A stretch of 64,000 nt of DNA from Rhea pennata (GCF_028389875.1 NC_084669.1:27702567-27766566); one strand, 5' to 3'. Positions 1 to 13,585 are shown, numbered from the stretch's first letter. Translations and numbers: made by a program. Notes: generated from the sequence alone by a model not told the origin.

Positions 1-518
1 TAGCAGTATCCTTCTATTCCTGTAGCATATAGCATATGGTAGAAAGATCGCTTGTAATGAGAAAATGAAGGAGGTAGTAATGGATTTATGTTTCAATGGG
101 AAAAAATTCATGAACTTGAGTATTTTTGAAGAATGACCTAACTGGGTTGGGAAGAAAGCAAGGGACCTCTGAAAGTGAATCTTGCTTGAATTATTCCTTA
201 TCTAATTATAGTGCTGGACTCCACATTGGAGCGCATGTATAACTTTGAAGTGTTAGCTCAAGAAATTACACAGTTTACAGAAGTAATTTGTGAGATTGAC
301 TAACTTGTACCTGAGGACAGAACAGGTTCAGATGCAGATATCTGTCAGTATTGGGCTCTCAGACCTATGTCCATGTTAGGCTGAAACTATTAGTTGTATT
401 TAATTTGGGGGTTGTGCCTAAAGGTATCAAACTTAGTTTCCAGTTATGTCAACTCTTACTTGCATTGGCATCCTTCCATGTGGAAATACCAGATCGACTT
501 TTTGTACCACTTTGCAGG

Positions 519-605
519 GTCACGGAGTGGTTGAGGTTGGAAGGGACCTTTAGAGACGACTTAGTCCAACAGTGAAGGCTTGAGCAGGGTCACCTCAGGC
601 AGGCT
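519..605 (-). mobile_element. CR1 LINE 3'-end fragment
   Basis: The stretch contains a diverged version of the avian CR1 3' end read from the opposite strand: a GGTTGGAAGGGACC core, then TTAGTCCAAC and GCAGGGTCACCT. The same landmarks occur in the same order in the larger copy at 51163-52279, so this copy is also minus-oriented. Only the terminal part, under 100 bp, is recognisable. Confidence 0.75.
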
Positions 606-2793
606 GCCTGCTTACTGGTTTCGTTATCACCAGTGTGCCAAAATTCATTTCAAGTCATATATAACTTAACTATATATAACCTAACACAGATTAAGTTAAC
701 TTATATTAAATTAGGATGTCAATGATAAATTGGTTTCAATTGTGTTATACTGGAAATCCTAACTAATGCAAAGATTGTCTTCAAGATCTTGAATGTTCTG
801 AAGCAAATTTTTAACTGGATATAGAAGATTACTGAGATTGTGATCCTTAAAATGTTACCTAATGCTTAGCTGTGATTCAGGCACCTGTGAACCCTATTCA
901 AGATTTTAAGCAAATTGCTTAAAGGGAAAGGAAGTCTTGCCTTTAGTGATTCCTGGACAATGAGGACTGTAGAAACTGTAAATAAGTATGTACAAATAAT
1001 TCTGTAATTTCTTATATACTGTTAAAGGCTTCTGTGCTTCACACTGGAGGCAACTGCAGGGATTTATTTGTTTGTATAAATACATATGTACACACATTTA
1101 TTATGCTCCAACTTCTATGACGTAACTACGGGGCAAATACGAAGTATCCAAAGTAGAAGATAGAAGGTATGTATTGCATAGTGGAGAGGGAATTTACTTA
1201 TTTAATGTAGAAAATTCTGCTAGAATGATTTTTAGAAATTATTTCAACATGGTAAGTTGAAAGGTTTTAATGCCTGATTAGGGATTAAGCTTTAATCGGC
1301 ACATTGACTGTGAATTTCAGCTGCTACCTGAATGGCAGCTCTTTGAAAGATCCCAAACATGAAAGAAAATCCAAAGGATTCTGGTGTCAGAGGTATGATT
1401 CATGAGTGCCTGATAATAATAGAAACATCCTGAAATAAGTTTCTTTCATGAAAGTAATTACCTTTAATACTGATTTTAGAAGCTGAATAACTGTATCAGA
1501 AAGTTACGTTCCAAACCCACTCACCTGGTTTTTACTCTGTTTGTCGAGACATAGAATATGCTACCGTTTCAGATCCTAGGGCAGTTAAGACGGAACGTAT
1601 TTTCATCCTTTTTCCTCCAGAAGAGGAGGACCCAAAGAGCATATTTCACGCATTGTGGGTATATGGTGTCACAGGTGATGACACCCCGTACAGCGGTAGT
1701 GTGGTTAGAGGTACCGTATCGCTGTAGATAGTCAGCGTATCAGCATATCAGTTCTCATTTTTCTTCCTAACTTGTCTGTTCCATCAACTTATTTGTGAGA
1801 TGCCGCGCTGTGAAGCGTTCCCCTCCTGACATACCTCTCTTCTGCTGGTGCAATGTGCAAAATCAGACCTGGGAGCTGACAGAAACTATACCTGATTAGG
1901 ACATGGCTGTCAAGTATTTCTGTATAAAACCATTTCCTTTTAATGAAAGTTTTGCTATCACGGTCCATGTCATTCTCATTTCATAGTGGAGGTTCAGCTC
2001 CCACTTGCCCAGCAGCGGAGACCGATACGGAGCGCATGAGGCTGGGGCTAGTTTGCGCTGCCGGTGGGCGCTGTCCTTTTCTCAGGCATAGTAAAAACAG
2101 GTGACCCTGCCAGGACTGTGAAGTGACATTACAACTTGAAAACTACTTCACTTCTTTGACTCTGTTATCATATTCATGATCAAAAGAAGCACTTAAATTT
2201 TGTATATGCCATTTAAAGGAAGGAGGCCAATAATAAATGTTCCTGAGAGGGAGATACTGATTTTGAGTGTGTTTCTGAGATGCTGATCTTTCAAACAAGC
2301 TACCAGGGAACAGCTGCTTGTGCTAGCTGCTGCAGAGGAAGATAACTGCAGGAAATCAGACCGATAGGAGAAGTGAGCTAGGTAGTTTTGTGGATATCTT
2401 TCTGTAATTTGTGCTAGAGATGCCCCAATGCTTTGGACTGCTTCCCTTTGTTATGTACTTATTTCCCTATAAATACATATTTGCTTTGGAAACTCTGGTA
2501 AAGTGTTCATGTGGATGGTAACTAGTATCTGTGCAGGAGGTGCTTGGAGGTGGCAGGGAGGTGACCCAGGAGGTGAAGGAGAGGCATGTGGTGGTTATGC
2601 AAAGAACGTGAAGTTACGCAGAAAGAGGCTGACCGCAGAATGGAGGCTTTGAGGTAACCCAAATGACTGATGTCACCATAAGTGTTAAGGTGGCAACTAG
2701 TATCTGGGATAAAGTGTTTTTCAGTTTTATGGGAACGTGTCTTTTGGGCTGTGTTTAACGATAGGAGAGAGAATCACTGTGGCCGACTCCCTT

Positions 2794-2807
2794 CCCCCCC
2801 CCCCCCC
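2794..2807. repeat. Poly-C run (14 C)
   Basis: Uninterrupted C tract, prone to length variation. Confidence 0.9.
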
Positions 2808-4377
2808 TTTCTTTTGGTGAGTTTGCGACTAGTTAGCTCTGATCTGTGCAGTTGCTGTGTTTTCTGCATGTAGGTTATGGCAATAGGAAGAAATATAACA
2901 GTGCAACGAAAGAGGATCCTTGTAGTATTGTCCTAGTACTTAAACAATTCTAAGAATTTGCTTTAATGTGTATTTTCCTCTGGCAGACAGTTCATGTGTG
3001 CTGCAACTGCTCAGGAAGTAAAACAGTGACATATATGCACTAGACCCCAGCGTTCAGGGCCAAGACCCACAACTGCTTCAACCAGAATAGATCGTTTGGA
3101 TTATAAATACAGCTGGTGCAGATGAAGAACAGGAGTCTTATAATTTCCAGACCCCTGACTTTTTGAAAGTTTGGTATTAAGTTTTTACTCTACATGTGGA
3201 GGTTGTAAAGCCCACAGAGCTTACTAGCTGAATTCCCTCTAACGAAGTGTAATGGAACATGGGGCTTTGCAGATGCGTGAAGCCCGCGGAAGGGCCCACT
3301 TCCGCACAGGACCTCTCCGCAGAGGCCTCACGCTCATCTCATCGGGAACACACCTGCCCCTGGGGGCACTTTACTGTGACAGCTTCTCAGCCTTCCTGGA
3401 GCTCACAGATAAACTCCTTGCCCCAGAGACAACAGTGCCTGTAGGTTTCCATAAGGATGGGAAATACCTGTGACACAGGATGTAGATTAAACCACTATTG
3501 ATTTATTAGGAGAGAAATATAGGCCAAAATCTGGTTAAAAATTCCTCTCTCATAATTTTTACTGCGGATTAAATTCTACTGTGTGGTAGTTTAGCCTCCT
3601 GGAGACAAAACTCTGTCCCACGAGAATGCGAGATGCCTGCAGTCAGCTTTGCACAAAACCGGGCTGGTCTGAAGAGGTGTTTTTTCTCTCCGTTCCTAGA
3701 CAGCAGTCTAACTCTGACTGATGGCCGCATCCTTTACAGGAGCCCCTTTCACTGCAAAGCCGAACAGAGCTACCCAGCTTTGGACACCAGAGGGGGATCC
3801 GGAACAGAACAGGCGCAACATGTTAGCTGGATGAAGCAAAAACATCAGCTTACACTTGGTTTACTTTTCCTTATAATTGAAACCAAATGAGACTTGTGCT
3901 GTTTAAAAACAAATCACATTCTCTTAAAGACCGTACCGAGCAACAGCGCGTCCACTCGAGCACCGCTGTTGCTCTCTCCCTGCTCAGTATTTGGGTTGCC
4001 TGTCTGGGGGAGCACAGCAGAGAGGCCCCGGCCCGTAGCCGGCTGCCAGGACGCTACATTTTACACTACATCTTTGCAGCAGCTGCACCCTGCAAACTAA
4101 CCTGCCATCAAGAACAAGCAATAAAGTGCAGCCGTGAAGCCGGAGGATGCAACCGCGTCCCCAGAGGCTCCCGTCCCAGCATCTCGCCCTTGCTGAGCCG
4201 TCTAAGGCTGCTCGTATTAATGGCGGACTGAAAAACATAAATTCCTCTTTGGCCAGCCCCAAAACATTTTTATTCGAGAGGAACTGTTGCCAAATAGAAA
4301 AACAGGAAGAAACGGTGAATGAGTCACTGAGGAAGAGGGGGTGGGGGAGGATCTGTAATAAAATCAAAAGTTAGATT

Positions 4378-4393
4378 CCCCCCCCCCCCCCCC
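4378..4393. repeat. Poly-C run (16 C)
   Basis: Uninterrupted C tract following an AT-rich segment. A G-rich stretch lies about 40 bp upstream on the same strand. Confidence 0.9.
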
Positions 4394-5876
4394 GTGCTCA
4401 AAAGTAGCAAAGAGCAAGGCAGGATGCCTGTGCTGAGCAGCTGGGATACTCAACGGGCTGGGACAGAAACAAGTTCAGATTCCCCCCCCTCTGCCTGACT
4501 TAAAGCAAGGATGTGGCCCGCGGCTTCCCCCCTTCCGAGGAAGTGCCCCCTCCCGGCGGCAGGCAGCGTTTGGGGACAGTCTTGTTTCTTTACCCACTTT
4601 GAATATTCCCCTCTTATCTCGCGTGCTCCGCTGGGATGGGGGATACGACCCTATAACTGAGCAGCTGCCACCTGGCATAATACTGGGCACTGGTCCCCGC
4701 TGTAGTCCTTATTCAAATAATGTTTTACTTGGTTAGATTTCACCTGGATTTACCTAATGATTTCAGCTTAAACAAAAACATACCCCTGGGGAATGATAAC
4801 AAAAACGTTCTTCCAGCCTTCTCTGTGCATCGCAGAATTCACAGGCAGATAAAGGGTATTTGTAGAGAGAAAACAAGTCACGGTGCTGGTGCTGGGATTG
4901 CTATTTCAGTCCATCACTGATAAGCGTTATGAAGCCGGTTGTGCGGGACAGAGATGGAGAAAAGAAGAGTGACTGCAAGCTGGGGAACAAAAAGGACTAG
5001 TAGTTTTTCAGGAAATGTTTTGGTTGTAATGGAAACTCGCCACCATGCCATGAAATACGAACATTACGTGTTGTGCAGAAGTGAGAGCAGAAGGAAAAAT
5101 AACGCTTTGCCTCAGCCAGTAGAGAATGCACTATGCAAACAGGCTGCGAAGCTAGGTTTGTGACTACGTGGGGACAAGAAACCCGTGGGCTAGCCAAGCT
5201 GAAAATATCTTTAAATCACAGCATCAGCAATAAGATGATCAGAGGTTTGCCTAGTGCTAGATCCTTAGGAGTAAACAGGAGTAAAGTTCAGATACGAGCT
5301 AGTCAGATAGCGCCTGTTTACTCTGCTCGCCACCAAGGGGTTTGAAGAACGAGTTACATTTCTGAAAATCTCAGGAATAAGTAATCCAAAAACAGAAGAG
5401 AAAAAAAGATACAGTGCTGCTGTTAGCACATCTAAGAAAGGTTTGAATATGGGGAAACTTCTCTTTATTCACCTTGAACGTTGTTCTCTGTTCCGAGTGG
5501 ATTGGTGTTTATTAAACGCTACAGCGTGTTATTAAACCTGCCAGTAGCAGCAGAGTGGAAATGCAGGGCACTGAATGCAGCATATGAATGTGGTTTTAAA
5601 TATTTGCAAATACAGTGATAGTGTCTCCCATGAGTAGCGAAAAATCTCTAAGCCAGCTATATGCCTCTGGGACGGACTTTAATAGTACAAAAAGGGATTT
5701 TTTTTTTCCTGTTAAAAAAAAAATTACAATTTTCCCACAGAATTTTGAAACATACCTGTGTCATCTTCAGAGCAAATAAGCAGTTTTTTTACCTTCCCCT
5801 CCCATCCCATGCAGAGGCTTTCACCAGAAGAGCACATGCGCTACGGTTTCTGTTTTGCAAGCTTGGGATCACTTAC

Positions 5877-5934
5877 CTGAAAGATCTCGCTCCTGCAGGA
5901 CTAAAGCAAAAGCCAGTGTCCAGAGGAGAAGCAT
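5877..5934 (-). CDS. Probable first coding exon of a secreted or membrane protein (signal peptide), partial
   Basis: Read on the minus strand, an ATG at 5934-5932 opens MLLLWTLAFALVLQERDLS. This is a short N-region, a hydrophobic core of about 12 residues, then a polar end, which is the layout of an ER signal peptide. After 19 codons plus one base it reaches TCAG|GTAAGT, a near-consensus donor. Splitting after the first codon base (phase 1) is typical of signal-peptide exons. A TATA box lies about 260 bp upstream. The downstream exons were not found. By gene order, PLAC9, which neighbours TMEM254 in human, is a candidate, but no PLAC9 exon was seen. Immunoglobulin-superfamily proteins also use this exon style. 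The call rests on the combination of signals, not on homology. Confidence 0.5.
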
Positions 5935-6190
5935 GGTTTCAGCTCCCCGAGCTCCGTCGCAGTCCTGCTGGAGAGCGCTGCCGGCTCCGCGTAGACTCCT
6001 CAGCCCGGCCGTTTGCACTGAGGCTTAGCCAGGGAGCGGGGAGGAAATATCCCCAGGCTGAGCCAAGATTCGGAAGCTGTTCTTTTTCTTTCCTCCTCCT
6101 AAAAAAACACCCTTCGAGCTCCACGAAAAGTCCAGTTACCCAGGCAAGCTGGCTGCGGTCCAAGCTCCCCAAAGTTTTCACCCTTGTGTT

Positions 6191-6198
6191 TATTTATA
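6191..6198 (-). promoter_or_regulatory. TATA box of the putative minus-strand gene
   Basis: The minus strand reads TATAAATA, preceded by GCGCTCAG. Transcription would start near 6160-6168, giving a 5' UTR of about 230 bases before the ATG at 5934. The flanks (about 5940-6060 and 6235-6330) are richer in G, C and CpG than the surrounding DNA, as expected for a promoter. Confidence 0.45.
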
Positions 6199-6684
6199 CT
6201 GAGCGCAAATGGAATGTGCTGGGGGGTTTTGAGTCCCGCGAGTGCAGCAAGTGGGGCAAGAGAGGAGGGAAGGGGGCGCAGGGAGGTCCTGAAGTCCCCG
6301 TGGGATTTCTTCTGGGGCGGGGAAAGCAGGAAGGCTGGGAAACGCGGTGTCTTTAGGCCTGTCATCTTGCAGGGCTTTTAAATTATTTATTCACTTAAAA
6401 AAAAATCCACAGCAAATTTGCTTTTCGACAGGTGAAAATTCTGCCGGCCTAAGTGAGGTGGCAACTGCGATGCCTCGTCCCGCGCAGCGGAGCCCTCGGA
6501 GCTCTGTTCAGTTCAGGAGGTGTTTGAAATAGGTTGATTGTAGTAACAGTGCCTGCAAAAAATAGTAACGCTCACGTCAGTCTGACAACGTGTTTGATTT
6601 TTAGTAAGATCTTAGTTAAATGTTATATTTCTGTCTCGCGGGTTCGTGAGTACTGACTGGATCAGTGACAGTGCTTGGCATTAG

Positions 6685-6775
6685 GAGCTGTGTGGAGATG
6701 GGCTCCAACCCCGGCTCTGCCACAGGCTCCTCGCAAAGCCATGGTCGGGTCCCTCTCAGTTTCCAGGTCTCTAGC
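6685..6775 (+). mobile_element. Possible MIR SINE remnant
   Basis: AACCCCGGCTCTGCCAC is followed about 40 bases later by CTCTCAGTTTCC. This order and spacing resemble the MIR core. The middle part is poorly conserved, so this is a weak call. Confidence 0.35.
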
Positions 6776-9182
6776 GTCTACGTTTAAAGGAAAATTAATA
6801 ATCTTTTACCTCATCTTAAAAAAAAGAAAAAAAAGTAATGCCTGTCTAATGTTTTGTGGTGGTTGAGCAGAAGACTAACTTCTATGTGAATTCTTATGAT
6901 TTAGTAAAGGAAAATTATCACAGAATAAGTTAAGAATAAATTTCAAAGCTCATATACAGCAAAGGACTCCATGTAGGGGAGGGGGCCTGTGGAAATCTTG
7001 TTGTCTGACCAAGCCTGCAAAATTAATATTTTCACTGAATGTCTGTGGATGACTTCTAAGGATATTTGACCTTTGCAAAAACGTTCCCAAAGGTCTGTTG
7101 GATTCCTAATGCTGCCTTTGAAAAATGTAGGAACAAGATATCTAGTACCATGCACTACCTGATTAACCAGGCTCCTTCCAGGCAAAACTGCATGACGCCA
7201 CATCTGTATAACTTCTTTGAAGCATTAGGCAAAGCAGTGCGTAGAACAGCCTCTTGGTGTATTTTCACCTCAGGCTGGTGCTAGTAAGATAGCATTTTTA
7301 TAAATCAGCTAACGCTGATTCTATGACAATTAGAGCTGTAATGTATTTCTAAGTGTTTTGCCTTAAATCATCAGGTAAGACTATTGCAATTTTTACAGAT
7401 TTTTGTGTTGAGAATCAATCTAGTTATTGCTGCTGAAAATTACATTAGCTTTAATTTTCTTATGAATTGGTCTTTAGAAAGGAGCTGGAATAAAAAACAG
7501 TGAGTCCAATCTCTGTTTTACCCCATGTCTGAATATGAGCTGCTGGTGTGGTAGACTGAGTTTGTTGCAATCAGAGATGATCTGCACGTGGTCTGTGACA
7601 GCATCCCTTCCACGGCTACCAGAGGAATTGAAGGAAAGCAAACAGAGGAACACAAATGCTGTACTGGTGGTTTCTTTACATTTGGGATGTTGCCTGCTGA
7701 ACCGAGAGGCCTATACTGCTTTGCAGACAGGAGAGTCAGGAACAGGAGGAGAATATTTACGAATACTCGGCTGATGTTTTCTGAACGTGTTTGTCCTTTA
7801 ACTTTGTCCTTGCAATAAGTACTTTTCTTAAAAAGAATCCCATGTTGCATTTTCTGCGTTGCAAACGGAGCCTCTTCAGAGTTCCTGGATGTTTTTCTCC
7901 ATACTTTCTGCCATACTTAATACTATTAAAACGCAATGAACATTCATTGACTTGATTTTTCCCTCAACACTCTATAAAAATAGTGATATGGCTGTTCCAG
8001 ACCACCTCTGTTGAGGTCACTCGTCCCTTTTACAGCGGGTGAACCTCCTTGAGGTTCATCCAGAATTGTTCTCGGGCTCCTGGGACAGTTCAGTTCCTCC
8101 AAGGCAATTGCTTCTTATTTCTACAAAGCACTCTTTGTTTGACCGTAGTGAGGTGCTGGTCTGACAGGCATGGAGAATTAAACAAGTCAAAGTAATGAGA
8201 GGTTTCTCTAGTATCATACTCTAGGGGTTGTTCTGGTAGTGAGAGAGAAGTTCTTTCTCTTGCAGGAAAACACAGCCAGAGAGAATGCTTGTGCCAAGTA
8301 AGATTGTGGTTTTCCGTGGGATTGCCTGTCCAAAGGGCTTTTGTCAGCCTTGGGTAACTGCCTAAGATGACTTTCGTTATTCGTAAACGCTCGGAATGGA
8401 GCTGCAGTTAAAGAGCTCTTAACTGGCAGCAAGAAATACGAAAAATACAGTGTATGTGACAAAAATCGTTAAATTGCAAAGTAGATTTTTCAGTGCCTGG
8501 CAGGAGGTTTGGGAGCAGCAGAAAGCGAATGACACATACAAGCTGATTTGTCGTCTTCTGGAAGGTTTAGTCGGTAACTGATTGCCATCAGAGAAAGCAT
8601 TCTTCAGCACATTCATCTTGGAAATGACCATATATGAGAACATAATGAGATCATATGAATAGAGCCTTGCACAAAATCCAGCTGTTGAGATGTTCCCAAG
8701 ACACCAGCAGCCAAAGAAAGCATACCAGCGAACAGGGATGTGAATTTTTGCCAGCAGGCAGTCTGGTGAAAGGGAGAGCAAACACAAGGATTAAGTCTAT
8801 TTTGGGAGTGGGTTTTGTACAGTCTTTTTGCGTCTCTTTCTCGGACTAGTCAAACGCTTGGCAAAAGCAGTAAATAAGTGCACAGTGATAGTGTTGAGTT
8901 AGTAGGGAGGAGGAGCAAAATAAAGGGCACATGTTGGCAGAGGACATTTGTGCCATGGGAAGGCAGATCATCCTGTTCTTGGGTCTGAACTTCTGCAGCG
9001 TGAGCGGACGGAGGATATAGCTGAACAAATACTGGGCAAGGAGTGGAGAGCATTGCACCCCAGTCCCTCAGGACCGTGAGGTCTGCGTTCTGCCAGTCTG
9101 TCTGAGAGGAGATTTGTGTCCATTGGGGACTGCGGTGGTTCCTCGGGCTCTGGCTGTAAGTCTAATAACTGCTGGCTGCCTG

Positions 9183-9203
9183 CTAGTGAGAAGTTCTCAC
9201 TAG
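9183..9203. repeat. 21-bp perfect inverted repeat
   Basis: CTAGTGAGAA and its exact reverse complement are separated by a single base. No surrounding gene explains it. Confidence 0.85.
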
Positions 9204-12200
9204 TTGGAGACTGTCAAATTGCTTACCTAAAATGAGACTTTGTCTGTAATCCATTAACTACTTAATTTACTTGGTTTCTGGCAGCTGAGTTGAGATGGTA
9301 ACTGAATAGATGTGGAAGCAGAATAATTTGTTGCCTAGAGAGGACAACATCCAAAAAGCAGGGATGCATTTTGTGGACTGCTTTTAAGGGGAGCGAAAGC
9401 TTGCTTTGCAACCACTGAATCTATCTGGTGAATAAACAAAATGTCTCCTGTGGTGGTGACTTCACCAGAGTGAAGTAGACGTTGTCATTTAAAGCATTTT
9501 GTAGCCATGACTCTTGGCACCGCATCCACTGCAGTCTCTGCTGCCTCTCCACATCTCTCAGGTGTGCATAGGGCAGCCTCAGTCGGTGTTGCAGGTTTTG
9601 TGGGCTATAGTCTTCGATGTGTGGATATCTTCTGGTTGTACTCCAGTGCAATCCCCCCTCCAATCTGTGGTGTATCGACTTGAACTAGTGGCTGTTATCT
9701 TGATCTGCGAGTGACATCAAAAAGTGTGAAGTTCTCCTGTGTCCATAAGGACACACTGCTAATCAAAATCACATGGCTGATGATATGAGGTGTGGTCAAG
9801 ATCAGCCTCCTCTCTAAGCGTGCCTTCCCAGGAGGTTTGACGACCACGTGTCACGGAGCAGGTAACTCCGACCCAGCCTTCTTCCGAACAGTAGATTTTG
9901 TTCTGTGCCGAAGGCCGACGGTGAGTCACCGATCGGAGCTGATTCTGTTGGGTCACCGCGGTGCCAGCGCGCGGAGCTGGGTTCTGTTTGCCGGCATTAG
10001 GGACGCGTCTGATGGCCTCGGGCTGCTGGGCAGTAATTGCTTCTGTTTCCTCAGTGATCATCTGCAAGGAAACTGAATCAGAAAACTGAAGGAAAATGTA
10101 GGTCGTATGGAAGATCGGTGAATAATGTATTACTAATTGTTTTGTATTTTTAACCAGTTATTAGATCTTTCTTTCGACAGAATTCGTACATTAATGAAAC
10201 CTGGCCATACCTCAGAAGCCCCTGTGCAATACCGTACACAGCATGCGTGCCAATTTCCGAGAAAGGAAAACTTTGTCTAAAGAAAACTGGTTTAACTAAA
10301 TTCCCAGCTGCACTAGTGAATCAGGAATAGACTCCTGACTCCCAACCTTGTACTGCACACGTGCTGCTCTGGTGATACATCCTGTATTTCCTGCTGTGGA
10401 AGGCTGCATCCCTTTGCTGTCGCAACTTTGTACGGCCGCCCATTTGACTCACTTAACAAACATGAAATATCTCTGTGGGCCCAGGGTAGCTAATACTCTA
10501 GAAAATAAGACGTGGGAGGAAGTATTTGGTTATTCTACAACTAGAATTAAACAGTTAGTGTTTTTAGCGAGTCAATATTGCAAACCACATCAATTAAAGG
10601 AGATGATGAGCCAAAACTGGACCAATATTTTCATTATGGGAAGGCGTAACTAATATCTGAGGACTTGTTTGTCTGTTGAACAGCAGCTTGCTGAACACAA
10701 GTCATGACACAGCGGTGAAGCTAAAGGAGTAAAGTCTGTGCTACTTCTGTGTATCTTCTCCATTAAGCAATTCATCAGCTGTGGATAGGAAGTCCTTGAG
10801 TATAGGTAATATTTACCATGTGAGGGACTTGTGAGTAAGAGATGTTTAATGAAATAGAGAGCTGGGAATTAATGCTATTTTGGATTAATAGTTAGCCTAG
10901 TCTCCCTTTCTCTTAATTCCAGAAGGTCATGGACAGATGCAAAAGAAAGAAGGACTTACTAAAGACAGAAGCCAAACTGATCACTTCACTATTATTCTTC
11001 TGAAAATGTACAACACACACATTATTTTGCAGCCAATGTAGTAAAAATCCTATGTTAAGAATCCTTTTAAAATAAGTGTGTTGGGGGAAATGCAATAATG
11101 TAGCAGGTTGGTAATGTACCTTATGTTATTATATATCCTTTACACCTTTAGCTGCAAATTTTCTTCGCACTTCTGACATGTGCTTCTAGGCAGAAATTGA
11201 ATAAGAAGGTGTAGGAATTTTTTTATCCTGTTGTCCGCATAGTTGGTCATATGGAGGATCCAGTCCCACAAGACTCCCAAACAGGACAGCTAGCTATTAC
11301 TGTGTGGTGCTGGTCTCTCACCTCTTTAATGAAGTTTTGCTACTGGAATTAAAAGACAGCTTAAATACTTTCATAATAGTACTGCTTAATGGGAGAACTT
11401 GTGGTAGTTGCTACAGCAATATTATATAATCATGAGTGGGAAGAAAAATGCCCGTGAAATAATTTCTATTTAAAGCTGGTCTAAGACATGGAAAAACTGT
11501 GTGAGACTATGAACAAACTGATAGATGAACAAGGTTAGCATGCACACGAGCTCTGGAGTCAGGGCCTCGGCTCCCACTGTTAGAAACCAGATGTAGAATC
11601 TGGATGCTTGTCCTCCACCCCGATTTTGAATTTTTTTCTCATGAGATCCTTGGAGTGTGATTCATTCCACATGTTTCTGGAGGAGGCCGACAGTGGTTAC
11701 ACCTGTTACTAGTTTGCTGCATCCATGTGGATCTTCTGTTTAGTGCTGAGGATGCAACAAGTAAGAACACGAGTTACAACCTGAAACAAAGTCTTCACTG
11801 GAGATCAGGAGAGTGCCGATAATGTTTGTGATGCCAGATTTTAGGATATCCTATGTTGCTTTGAAAGCTCAATTGGCTGTGAGTACAGTTAAAGTATTTG
11901 CATCAATACTCTGTCAAGATGTAGTAAAATGTATACTTTTTGCCTTAGATGATCTGTCCCAGTTAAATCAACTGTTCTTCAAATCAGACCTACCACTCAA
12001 AATCACTATGAGGGAAGTAGAAATCTTATTTTTTAATTCAGATATTCATCTATGTCAATTTGTATTTTTATTTCTGTAAGTATTTTTTTTGTTATGGCTT
12101 CCTGGATAGTGCTTTTCACCATCTGCGCAATAACCAAAGGATAATTTTGTGTTTGACAGCAGTGACCATCTAAGGTCTCTTCTAATTAACACCGAGAAAA

Positions 12201-13109
12201 GGAGAAATAGAAGATTACAAGATCAAATATATGGAAGAGGAGCAGAGGGCTAATTGCACGTGCCCAAAGGACGAGATGCGTCAGAAGTGAGGACAGAGAA
12301 TTCATGTGAATTGTCAGGAAGTGATAAATAACTCCCCGCATGCCAACAGGGTATCCCGGTAAAACCTCCTTCCTCTAATGTGGCCTTTTTTATTTGTCTG
12401 CTTCTAATTGACAGCTTTTTATTTTCCAGCCTGCAAGGACACTTAGCTCTTTCTGTGCTTCCCCTGCTTTTTTATTTCTCAAACAACCCATCCTCTAAGA
12501 GAGAAGAGCAACGGATACTTACAGACACAGGGCTCTTTTCGGATTTGAAGGCTGCATTTCCAGACAAGCTTGGCAAGGAGTATCGACTTCCCCATTCCCA
12601 TTGGGGCGCTTATCGCGCACACAAGATGCTTCTAGGACGTTGGAGGCTGGAGAGCGGGTTTGCCTGTGGTTCTAGCCAGGGGGTGACAATACTGACAACA
12701 GAGAAGAGGGTTTTGTTTTGTTTTGTTTCTTCAACTTTCATATCATCTAGATCCTTTTCTCAAAGCTGATTGCTCTGCTTTCCTTGAAATAGGGTCTCTG
12801 CTCTCTGTGTTTGCGTGGATGCTTGTCTGCATTCGTTTCCTTAAGTTTATTTTTCATCTAAAAGTGTTCACACCTGAATTACAGAGGCCAAAGGTAAGAG
12901 TGAACAAATAAATTGTGGAGAACTTCTCCTGTTAGAGCAGACAGATTTCTCAGGCTTGCTTTACACCAAGACCTGTGTAACCCACCCATCTCACAGCTGT
13001 TTTTTGTGATCAGTTGTTTTTTTAGGAGGAAATCATCACACCACGGGAAAACGATGACTTTCAGGATTCAGCTCAGCTTTGATGATGTGATGTTGGCATC
13101 AGACCATCG

Positions 13110-13285
13110 GGCATGGCATTACACAGTGCTTTTCAAAAGCAATGCACATCTTCCTGTCTTATAGCTGAAGAAACTGAAGCACAGGACTGAGGTCACCTGC
13201 CTGGGGCAAGCAGGACACTGCCCCGGAGAGGAGAACTCCGGTCTAGTTCCTAATTCCTAGTCAAGTCCTGCTTCCATTTCCTAGG
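13110..13285 (-). mobile_element. MIR SINE remnant
   Basis: TATAGCTGAAGAAACTGAAG followed by GCACAGG, GGTCACCTGCC, GGGGCAAG, then GAGAACTCCGGTCT matches the MIR core read in reverse (TTTTACAGATGAGGAAACTG and onward). It is diverged, as expected for an amniote-age SINE in a bird. Confidence 0.75.
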
Positions 13286-13499
13286 CTTTCTGCTCAAACA
13301 AATCATATCTGAAGACTTCCTCGCCTCGTTTGGAAGCAGAGGGCTGTTTCTGAAGGTAACAGTGCTGCTGGAGGACAGCAGCACTTAAAACTTGCTGAAG
13401 ATGGAAACACACGCTTCCCCAGATGTGCGCTGTGAATCGTGGTCTCACTGTTAAATGTTTTCCAAACATTTTTAATCTTAACAGACCTGCTGGAGTTTT

Positions 13500-13585
13500 A
13501 AAACTAAATCATTTTAAATTATTTAATTTAAAGGATAAAATTTAAGGATAAATTAAATGAAAGGATAAGTTTAAAGGATATAAGT
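13500..13585. repeat. Degenerate AT-rich repeat around AAAGGATAA
   Basis: Several imperfect copies of a TTTAAAGGATAA-like unit lie in a row, mixed with TTTAAATTATTTAA. It looks like a decayed tandem repeat. Confidence 0.6.

Larger units (their letters stand above)
1..5876 (-). other. Left-end non-coding DNA, probable first intron of the minus-strand signal-peptide gene
   Basis: No exon could be recognised here on either strand. If the signal-peptide exon at 5877-5934 is real, this stretch is its first intron, and the remaining exons lie here unrecognised or beyond the left edge. It contains a CR1 tail (about 519-605) and two poly-C runs. The longer open frames at 3.2-4.4 kb have no recognisable domain and no splice-consistent boundaries. 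Confidence 0.4.

Noticed and set aside
5661..6356. 231-codon open frame on the plus strand
   Set aside because: It overlaps the TATA box and signal-peptide exon on the other strand, starts with low-complexity T/A sequence and shows no domain. GC-rich content explains the lack of stops.
10348..10653. 101-codon plus-strand frame
   Set aside because: No recognisable domain, no splice-site context and AT-rich codon use. Frames of this length are expected by chance in 64 kb.
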